From: Candidatus Kapaibacterium sp.
Lineage (GTDB): Bacteria > Bacteroidota > Ignavibacteria > Palsa-1295
Length of the DNA: 5,098 nt
Reading direction: 5' to 3'
Assembly (NCBI GenBank): GCA_025450975.1
Contig: JANWLI010000063.1
Span: 1 to 5,098, forward strand
Below the pieces are notes generated by a model. That model made no database searches. It saw nothing but the letters and a program-made list of their open reading frames with translations, and had not been told where the DNA came from. The first letter of the stretch is position 1. Each line of letters opens with the position of its first letter. A program made the position numbers and the translations under genes. This document shows positions 1 through 4,597 of the stretch, piece by piece.

Positions 1-496
1 GATTGAGCGACAGAAATTCTTTTACTTCATAGCTACCGGATGACCAGCGAGCGCCGACAACACGAATCCCTTCGTATGGAAGCTTCACGCGCGCAGACCA
101 TTCGGAGAGCAGATCGTCAAGCACGGGAAACAACTTAACTTCCGGCGGATCCCAGGGCTTGAGTAAATAATGGTCGAGGGCACTTTCGTTAATGCTGACG
201 ATGGCCGCTTCGGTCTCAGCATAGGCAGTGAGCAACACTTTCTTCGCATCGGGGAAGAGCTTGCGCATTTCTGTAAGCAGCTCGGTGCCCGTCGTCTCCG
301 GCATACGCTGATCGACAAGGAACATCGCAACCGGCGTACCCCGCTGCTTCAGATGACGCGCTGCCTCGCTCGCGTCGCGAGCAGAACTTGCTTTCATAAT
401 GCGGTAGTCGCTGCGGTAGTGCGTGCGCAGATCGCGTTCGATCGCTCCGAGTACTTCGGGATCGTCATCAACCGTAAATATTACTGGTCGTGCCAT
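1..496 (-). CDS. Response regulator receiver domain, N-terminal part of a probable receiver/thioredoxin-reductase-like fusion (partial, runs off left edge)
   Basis: The first 165 residues are visible and the gene continues beyond base 1. Residues 3-125 form a CheY-like receiver: acidic pocket D10-D11-D12, phospho-acceptor D62 in LVDQRMP, switch residue T90 in LLTAY, and conserved K113 in LLKPW. After a short linker, residues 143-165 (IRVVGARWSSGSYEVKEFL) do not resemble a DNA-binding domain. They resemble the start of the redox module in proteins annotated as fused response regulator/thioredoxin-disulfide reductase (FAD/NAD(P)H oxidoreductase). That fusion is recalled family knowledge; the oxidoreductase itself lies outside the window. 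The ATG at 494-496 is chosen because the receiver fold begins right there. No clear ribosome binding site precedes it. It lies 20 bases downstream of the kinase stop on the same strand, so the kinase is the probable phosphodonor. Receiver call very sure; the fusion moderately so. Confidence 0.9.
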   Translation of the reverse strand, partial: MARPVIFTVDDDPEVLGAIERDLRTHYRSDYRIMKASSARDASEAARHLKQRGTPVAMFLVDQRMPETTGTELLTEMRKLFPDAKKVLLTAYAETEAAIVSINESALDHYLLKPWDPPEVKLFPVLDDLLSEWSARVKLPYEGIRVVGARWSSGSYEVKEFLSLN

Positions 497-516
497 GGCA
501 TATACAATAAAAATGC

Positions 517-2223
517 TTACTTGCCGTTCGTCGGATCGATGGGCAGACGGATAGTAAAACACGTCGATCCGGGCTGCGAGCGGACGCCGATCGTTCCTTT
601 ATGCTTTTCCGTAACGATGCCGTACGTCGTTGAGAGCCCGAGGCCTGTGCCCTTGCCGGGTTCTTTTGTGGTAAAGAACGGATCGAAAATTCGTGATTGC
701 ACGGCCTGCGGTATTCCCGGTCCGTTATCTTCTATCTCAACAATGACCCACTTACCATCTTTGCGCGTGCGGATCGCGATCTCGCCTTTTCCCTTCATTG
801 CATCGGCGGCATTATCGAGGATATTCGTCCATACTTGATTGAGTTCGCTGCCGTACGCAACGATCGCCGGAAGGTCTGGACTATAGTCACGATGCACTGT
901 GATACCCACCTTCATCTTATTACGCAGGATGACGAGCGTGTTGTCGATGCCCTCATGAATATTGACTTGCTGGATCGGCGCCTGGCCTAAGAATGAGTAA
1001 TTCTTGAGCGCGACGACGATTTCGGAGATACGGCTCGAGCCTTCGCTGATCTCGTGCAGGAGTGCGTAGACGGGAAACATGGCAGCGACCCAGTTAATGA
1101 TGGCGCGGAGAATGTCTTCGTCGAATTTTGTCGCCAGCTCATCGAGCTTTTTCGGATCAAAGCCGATGCGCACCACATACGGCGCGACATTCCACGGTTC
1201 GGCTACATCCTGATCGTCAAGCCACTCTTCGACCTCGGCTTCGAGATCGGATAATGTCAGCGGATCGAGATCGCTTTGGCGCGACGAAGCCTCCTGCGCC
1301 TGCTTGGTCAACGAAAGCATCAGATCGCGATGCTGCTTCGTCAGATCGAACGTGTTGAGCTCCGCATGTGCCTGCTCGAGCGTCGTAAAGATATCGCGAA
1401 GTTGCATTGCCGCTCTGCGCGTGGCGGCGGCTGGGTTGTTGAGTTCGTGGGCCACACCGGCTGCGAGCGTTCCAAGCGTTGCCATCTTTTCAGATTGATG
1501 CAGTGAGCGCTCAGCAGCTTTTTGCAAAGACACATCGGTACCGAAGACGAAGACGAGGTCGGTATGGAAGTCGCGGCGATGGTTGAAGACAAAGTCTTTG
1601 TCGCCTATACGCGCTTCGACCGGCACAACCGAGGATGAGACAAGGATATCCTTCCACAGCACCTCCGTCATCGATGGAAGTACGTCGGCCCAGCTACGGC
1701 CAAGCAGATCTTCGCCAAAGACATTCGTCGCTGCTGCATTGGAAAGCAGTATCTTACGATCGAGATCCATACGTCGCACCGGACCGGGATTCATATCGGG
1801 AAACCGGGCGATCTCGGCGACGACGGCGCGCTGCTCTTCAAGCTTCTTTTCAATCAGCTTGTTGGCCGTGATGTCTGTCCCATAGACAAAGATATTCTCG
1901 CGGTTGCCGGGACAGTTATGCTTGAAGACCATGTAGATGTCGCCGACTTCCGTCTCGAACGGAAATACGTCTTCGGAATCGAGGATGCGCTTCCAGATGG
2001 CGTCGGTCATTCCCGGGCAGAGGTCGATCCAGGACATGCCGGCAAGCTCCTTGTCGCCAAAGAGTTTTTTCGCAGCAGTGTTGGCAAGCAGGATGATGGC
2101 GCTCCGATCAAGCCTGCAGACCGGCCCCGGATTCATCTCCGGGAACAGCGCCATATCAGCAATAAGCTGACGTATCCGCTGATCTTCGGCCTCGTGCGCC
2201 GCAGTTAATTCATGTTCCGACAT
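517..2223 (-). CDS. Sensor histidine kinase with tandem PAS-like domains and a long insert in the dimerisation region
   Basis: This 568-residue protein shows no signal peptide or membrane segment, so it is probably a cytoplasmic sensor. Two copies of a PAS-like unit occur at about residues 27-118 and 141-232. Each starts with FP(E/D)MNPGPV and ends with V(Y/F)GTD, and they are linked by a charged helix at 121-137. The H-box has phospho-acceptor H259 in GVAHELNNP. The catalytic ATPase part has the N-box near N471 (NILDNAADAM), G1 DNGPGIP at 499-505, F-box IFDPFFTTK at 512-520 and G2 GTGLGLS at 525-531, so all catalytic motifs are present. H259 and N471 are 212 residues apart, roughly twice the spacing of a simple kinase such as EnvZ; the extra part (about 275-395) is acidic, helical-looking and contains several Trp. 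This architecture matches kinases encoded beside receiver/thioredoxin-reductase fusions, as here. The ATG at 2221-2223 lies just past the antitoxin stop, without a Shine-Dalgarno sequence. The ligand is unknown. Confidence 0.95.
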   Translation of the reverse strand: MSEHELTAAHEAEDQRIRQLIADMALFPEMNPGPVCRLDRSAIILLANTAAKKLFGDKELAGMSWIDLCPGMTDAIWKRILDSEDVFPFETEVGDIYMVFKHNCPGNRENIFVYGTDITANKLIEKKLEEQRAVVAEIARFPDMNPGPVRRMDLDRKILLSNAAATNVFGEDLLGRSWADVLPSMTEVLWKDILVSSSVVPVEARIGDKDFVFNHRRDFHTDLVFVFGTDVSLQKAAERSLHQSEKMATLGTLAAGVAHELNNPAAATRRAAMQLRDIFTTLEQAHAELNTFDLTKQHRDLMLSLTKQAQEASSRQSDLDPLTLSDLEAEVEEWLDDQDVAEPWNVAPYVVRIGFDPKKLDELATKFDEDILRAIINWVAAMFPVYALLHEISEGSSRISEIVVALKNYSFLGQAPIQQVNIHEGIDNTLVILRNKMKVGITVHRDYSPDLPAIVAYGSELNQVWTNILDNAADAMKGKGEIAIRTRKDGKWVIVEIEDNGPGIPQAVQSRIFDPFFTTKEPGKGTGLGLSTTYGIVTEKHKGTIGVRSQPGSTCFTIRLPIDPTNGK

Positions 2224-2264
2224 TCGCGAGGCGAATATAAAAGGATTTTGGAGAGGGTGCCTGG

Positions 2265-2621
2265 CTATGCTGCTTTCTTTCGAGGAGGTTCAGTCTGCTT
2301 AACAGCTTCCTGCCCTTCAAACTCCACACTGATCTTCAACTTCCCTCCCAAGCCTTGTTGAACGATCTTCGCAAGTGTCGAGAGCCGAATATCGCTTGCA
2401 TCGTTCTCGATCCGGGAAATGTAAGATTTATTCGTATGCGCCTTTTTTGCAAGCTGGCTTTGTGAGAGCTTCATCTTCTGGCGCTCCTGCTTAATAAGTA
2501 TTCCGAGCTTGAACGCTTCGAAGCCCTGTTCGTACGCTTCGCGCTTTTTTACTCCGCGCTTGCCGTACTGCTTTTCTAAATGTTCTTCGAATGTCGTCAG
2601 ATTCTTATTTTTCGCTTTCAT
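2265..2621 (-). CDS. HTH (XRE/Cro type) antitoxin of a HigBA/Gp49-like toxin-antitoxin pair
   Basis: The 118-residue protein has a charged N-terminal helical part (1-38), a helix-turn-helix of the XRE/HTH_3 family at about 40-93, and a short Lys-rich tail. The recognition part is LSQSQLAKKAHTNKSYISRI (52-71), the usual pattern of these domains. The N-terminal FEEHLEKQYGKRG followed by an EAYEQGFEAFKLG helix is typical of antitoxins paired with Gp49-like/RelE-superfamily toxins. It would neutralise the toxin and repress the operon. The ATG at 2619-2621 overlaps the reconstructed toxin end by 17 bases, with a purine-rich AAAGAGA stretch before it, which suggests translational coupling in the intact operon. 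The frame is undamaged although the toxin is broken. The locus looks lower in GC than its neighbours, in line with mobile origin. The name higA is plausible but not certain, so no symbol is given. Confidence 0.9.
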   Translation of the reverse strand: MKAKNKNLTTFEEHLEKQYGKRGVKKREAYEQGFEAFKLGILIKQERQKMKLSQSQLAKKAHTNKSYISRIENDASDIRLSTLAKIVQQGLGGKLKISVEFEGQEAVKQTEPPRKKAA

Positions 2622-2936
2622 ATTCTCTTTTTATCCTTTCCGCTCTTTCAATTTCTGCCTTTGGTGTCTTTTGGGATTTCTTCTGGAACCCATTAGCCAG
2701 GATCACCAAATTTCCCTTGTCAAAAAAGCAAAAATCTCTATAGATATTGCTGCCTACCTCGACTCTGATCTCAAATAGTCCATCTGCTCTCCCTCAACAT
2801 GCTTTAAGAATTTCTCCGGCACCTGTTGAAGAGATCTGACGAGACCAATGACGTAGTCGATCTTTTTACGAACGGCACTTGACTGCTCCTCGTAAAAATC
2901 CAGAAAGTAGCTTTTATAAATTACGATCTGCCTCAC
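2605..2936 (-). pseudogene. HigB/RelE-superfamily (phage Gp49-like) toxin gene, broken by a 2-base frameshift
   Basis: Translation from GTG 2934-2936 gives IVIYKSYFLDFYEEQ...VPEKFLKHVEG (to residue 49), the N-terminal half of a Gp49-like mRNA-interferase toxin. The frame then hits a stop at 2754-2756 after 60 residues. The rest of the family pattern continues in another frame: FEIRVEVGSNIYRDFCFF, then GNLVILANGFQKKSQKTP, ending at a TAA at 2605-2607. Removing one AG from the GAGAG run (plus-strand CTCTC, about 2787-2791) restores VEGADGLFEIRVEVG, exactly the expected family sequence, giving a protein of about 109 residues. An in-frame TAA sits directly before the GTG, so there is no upstream start. 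The gene would come first in a toxin-antitoxin operon and overlap the antitoxin start by 17 bases. It is either a real inactivating mutation or a sequencing/assembly error; the sequence alone cannot tell. Confidence 0.88.
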
Positions 2937-2942
2937 TTATGG

Positions 2943-2970
2943 AGAATAAGTTGGTTGTCTAATTAGACAA
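2943..2970 (-). promoter_or_regulatory. Candidate toxin-antitoxin promoter, possibly giving a leaderless transcript
   Basis: On the minus strand TTGTCT (2970-2965) and TATTCT (2948-2943) are 16 bases apart, a fair match to -35 and -10 boxes. The first box lies inside the 20-bp palindrome, so a bound repressor would block polymerase. The -10 box ends only 6 bases before the GTG, which would put the transcript start at or next to the start codon. The match is modest and this phylum may use a different -7 consensus. Confidence 0.35.
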
Positions 2971-2972
2971 CC
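2953..2972. promoter_or_regulatory. Perfect 20-bp palindrome, probable antitoxin operator
   Basis: GGTTGTCTAATTAGACAACC is identical to its own reverse complement over all 20 bases and lies 16 bases before the toxin GTG. XRE-type antitoxins bind such dyads over their own promoter, so autorepression by the downstream HTH protein is the natural reading. That the palindrome is there is certain; its function is inferred from position. Confidence 0.75.
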
Positions 2973-3057
2973 TTTGGAGATGAAGAGTTTCCCAAAAAGC
3001 TTCGTTCCCGTCGCGCATAGGGTAGAGAAATTGAGGCACCAGGCCGCAGTCCTTATT

Positions 3058-3150
3058 CCTTCGTGAACCTTCGTGCGCACTTTGTGTCCTTTGTGTTTAA
3101 ATGCATTTTAAACACAAAGGGCACGAAGGAAACACGAAGGTTCACCAAGG
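3058..3150. repeat. 93-bp imperfect inverted repeat (hairpin) made of 10-bp units
   Basis: Every base x pairs with 6208-x, with a 5-base loop at 3102-3106. The inner arms 3088-3101 and 3107-3120 (CCTTTGTGTTTAAA) pair perfectly over 14 bases and extend to 3080/3128 with two G-T pairs. After a 4-base internal mismatch, 3058-3075 pairs with 3133-3150 at 17 of 18 positions. The left arm reads as four 10-bp units, CCTTCGTGAA, CCTTCGTGCG, CACTTTGTGT and CCTTTGTGTT. Repeats of the CTTTGTG/CTTCGTG type recur between genes in many bacterial genomes, which suggests a MITE- or REP-like element. It sits between divergent starts, so a role as transcription terminator is unlikely. Confidence 0.85.
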
Positions 3151-3179
3151 GGTGTTCGCATTTTTAATTAAAAAAAATT

Positions 3180-3196
3180 GTTGGGATTGTACCAAC
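3180..3196. promoter_or_regulatory. Short dyad upstream of recA, weak candidate operator
   Basis: GTTGG and CCAAC flank a 7-base spacer, 53 bases before the recA start. recA is commonly repressed by LexA, and a dyad here would overlap the candidate promoter. It matches neither the E. coli (CTGT-N8-ACAG) nor the Bacillus SOS box, and a 5-base arm is short, so it may be chance. Confidence 0.25.
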
Positions 3197-3217
3197 CCCG
3201 GATTTTTTTAGTATATT
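3187..3217 (+). promoter_or_regulatory. Candidate recA promoter
   Basis: TTGTAC (3187-3192) is followed after 16 bases by TAGTAT (3209-3214), and an overlapping TATATT lies at 3212-3217. The region is A/T-rich and leaves a 5-prime leader of about 30 bases. TACTTTTA at 3224-3231 is an alternative that partly resembles the Bacteroidota -7 pattern TAnnTTTG. The choice between them is unresolved. Confidence 0.35.
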
Positions 3218-3249
3218 CAATACTACTTTTATAGGCACCTATCAAAATT

Positions 3250-4338
3250 ATGGACTTACAGGTACAGGAAGCTCGGAAAAAGGCGTTACAAGTCGCCCTC
3301 GACCAGATCGAAAAGGCACACGGCAAGGGTTCGGTTATGCGCTTAGGCGACCAGCCCCATGTGAAAATAGAGTCGATCCCGACCGGCTCATTATCGCTTG
3401 ACGGAGCGATCGGCATTGGCGGCGTTCCGCGCGGACGTGTCGTCGAGATCTTCGGGCCGGAGTCGTCGGGTAAGACGACGGTCTGCCTCCACATTATCGC
3501 CGAGGCCCAGAAGGCCGGCGGCAATGCAGCCTTTATCGATGCCGAGCATGCGCTTGATGTGAAGTATGCCGAGCGCCTGGGTGTCAACCTCAACGAACTG
3601 ATCCTTGCACAGCCGGAATACGGCGAGCAGGCCCTCGATATTCTCGAGCAGCTTGTGCGAAGTGCTGCGCTCGATGTGGTCGTCGTCGACTCTGTCGCAG
3701 CCCTAACGCCACGGGCCGAGATCGAAGGCGAGATGGGCGATGCGCAGATGGGCGCGCAGGCACGCCTGATGTCGCAGGCCATGCGTAAGACGACGGCTGC
3801 GATCGGCCGCTCACATACGACCGTTATTTTCACAAACCAGCTACGTTCGAAGATCGGTGTGCTCTACGGCAATCCGGAAACGACGACGGGTGGCAATGCG
3901 CTGAAGTTTTACTCGTCGCTGCGTTTGGATATCCGCCGCCGCGATGTGATCAAGGAAGGCACGGAGATCATCGGTAACCGAGTACGCGTCAAAGTTGTGA
4001 AGAACAAGATGGCGCCGCCATTCAAGGAGGTGGAATTCGACATCCTCTATAACGAGGGTATCTCGAAGATGGGCGACCTTATCGATGTTGCGATCGAGCA
4101 TAACATCATCCAGAAATCCGGCTCGTGGTTCTCGTTCGGCACCGACAAGATCGGCCAGGGCCGTGAAGCTGTGAAGGCGTACCTCAAGGAGTATGGTGAT
4201 TCGTACGAAAAGGTAGCAAGGGCCGTGAAGGAGAAGCTGGGAATACTCGCAGCCGATCCGGTACCAGGTGCAGGCCCGGGGACGAACGGGGTAGCCGCTA
4301 CGAATGGGACTGCGGTGAACGGCAAAGCGAAGAAATAG
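3250..4338 (+). CDS. recA: RecA recombinase, complete
   Basis: The 362-residue protein is the ATP-dependent strand-exchange recombinase that forms filaments on single-stranded DNA and triggers LexA cleavage in the SOS response. Visible motifs are Walker A GPESSGKTT (69-77, K75), catalytic E99 in FIDAEHALD, Walker B VVVVDS (143-148, D147), Q197 in FTNQLR (the ATP-sensing Gln before loop L2), loop L2 NPETTTGGNALKF (208-220), and the RecA signature ALKFYSSLR (217-225). Residues match E. coli RecA with an offset of +3. The C-terminal domain runs to about residue 333. The tail after it (334-362) is rich in Gly, Ala, Asn, Thr and ends in KAKK, with one acidic residue only, unlike the acidic tail of E. 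coli RecA. The ATG at 3250 gives the normal N-terminal helix; no Shine-Dalgarno sequence is seen before it. recX follows on the same strand after a small insertion. Confidence 0.99.
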   Translation: MDLQVQEARKKALQVALDQIEKAHGKGSVMRLGDQPHVKIESIPTGSLSLDGAIGIGGVPRGRVVEIFGPESSGKTTVCLHIIAEAQKAGGNAAFIDAEHALDVKYAERLGVNLNELILAQPEYGEQALDILEQLVRSAALDVVVVDSVAALTPRAEIEGEMGDAQMGAQARLMSQAMRKTTAAIGRSHTTVIFTNQLRSKIGVLYGNPETTTGGNALKFYSSLRLDIRRRDVIKEGTEIIGNRVRVKVVKNKMAPPFKEVEFDILYNEGISKMGDLIDVAIEHNIIQKSGSWFSFGTDKIGQGREAVKAYLKEYGDSYEKVARAVKEKLGILAADPVPGAGPGTNGVAATNGTAVNGKAKK

Positions 4339-4369
4339 GGGGGACGGGTGACGGGGTACGGGGTACGGG
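4338..4369 (+). repeat. G-rich tandem 7-mer repeat, left end of the S23 cassette and possible G-quadruplex
   Basis: Starting in the last base of the recA stop codon, the plus strand carries five G-runs of 6, 3, 4, 4 and 3 separated by 2-4 bases. This fits the G3+N1-7 rule for a quadruplex in DNA or in the recA-recX mRNA. From 4344 it reads as 7-base units ACGGGTG, ACGGGGT, ACGGGGT, ACGGG. The part at 4352-4363 is the inverse of the C-rich stretch at 4570-4582. Confidence 0.75.
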
Positions 4370-4582
4370 ATGAATTCTTTTAAGACATATCGTGACCTCG
4401 ACGTGTGGAACGTCGGTATGGAGGCTGTGGAGTCAATCTATAAAGCAACCTCTACGTTTCCCGATACGGAAAAATTCGGGATGACGAGCCAAATGCGAAG
4501 AGCGGTAATATCTATTCCAGCCAATATTGCTGAGGGATATGGGCGTTCTCACCGTAAGGAGTATATCCACCCCCGTACCCCG
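4344..4582. mobile_element. Candidate small non-autonomous element: truncated S23 gene between inverted repeats
   Basis: A 200-base stretch with most of an S23 four-helix-bundle gene is bounded by ACGGGGTACGGGG-type repeat on the left and its inverse on the right, and sits between recA and recX, which are normally adjacent. No transposase is present. The reading as an inserted element that later lost its 3-prime half is an inference from this arrangement. The boundaries are approximate, because the right repeat merges into the bases just before the recX start. Confidence 0.5.
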
Positions 4583-4597
4583 ACCGATGGCGAGTAA
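4370..4597 (+). pseudogene. S23 / 23S rRNA intervening-sequence four-helix-bundle protein, 3-prime truncated
   Basis: Residues 5-67 match the N-terminal half of the S23 (IVP) four-helix-bundle family: YRDLDVWNVGME, then FPDTEKFGMTSQMRRA, SIPANIAEGYGR and the final KEYIH. Full members run to roughly 115-125 residues with two more helices, but here the family sequence stops at H67. The next codons (PRTPTDGE, stop at 4595-4597) come from the C-rich repeat and the first bases of recX. Two of four helices are therefore missing and a stable bundle is unlikely. Family members occur inside 23S rRNA genes of Leptospira and others, and as free-standing genes of unknown function; Avd, the accessory protein of diversity-generating retroelements, is related. 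The frame overlaps the recX start by 11 bases, so ribosomes finishing it could restart on recX. The start ATG immediately follows the G-rich repeat. Confidence 0.85.
4570..4582 (+). repeat. C-rich inverse copy of the 7-mer repeat, right end of the S23 cassette
   Basis: CCCCCGTACCCCG is the reverse complement of the G-rich repeat left of the S23 gene over 12 bases (4352-4363). It begins directly after the codon for the last family-conserved residue (His67) of the truncated gene, so the deletion break lies at the repeat edge. It ends 4 bases before the recX ATG. Confidence 0.75.

Larger units (their letters stand above)
2937..3249. other. Non-coding divergent intergenic region between toxin and recA
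   Basis: This 313-base space separates two divergent transcription units. From left to right it holds the palindromic operator, about 85 bases (2973-3057) in which I see no gene, repeat or RNA, the 93-bp hairpin at 3058-3150, an A/T-rich tract (3161-3179) and the recA promoter region. No open reading frame here looks like a protein and I see no tRNA-like fold. Confidence 0.7.

Noticed and set aside
170..838. Plus-strand open frame of 222 codons
   Set aside because: It lies antisense across the receiver and kinase genes, both of which show strong motifs. The translation has no recognisable domain and results from the codon bias of the opposite strand.
2509..2778. Plus-strand open frame with a hydrophobic, Phe-rich stretch that could pass for a small membrane protein
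   Set aside because: It is the reverse of the A-rich antitoxin/toxin overlap; Lys codons on the minus strand read as Phe here. The toxin homology on the other strand explains the sequence.
2754..2936. The 60-residue toxin frame as a genuine short gene
   Set aside because: It ends in the middle of the conserved core while the remaining core continues in another frame, so it is a broken toxin rather than a separate small protein.
3088..3120. Hairpin as an intrinsic terminator
   Set aside because: It lies between two divergent starts with no gene ending nearby, and no T-run follows the stem directly. A repeat element fits better.
3058..3150. CRISPR-like array of short repeats
   Set aside because: The units are about 10 bp, contiguous without spacers, and arranged as an inverted repeat; no cas genes are present.
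3168..3833. Minus-strand open frame of 221 codons
   Set aside because: It is antisense to recA, rich in Ser, Ala and Arg with no domain, and clearly a shadow of that gene.
4539..4586. Upstream in-frame ATG for recX
   Set aside because: It would add 16 residues encoded by the S23 remnant and C-rich repeat, unlike RecX proteins; the ATG at 4587 fits the conserved start better.
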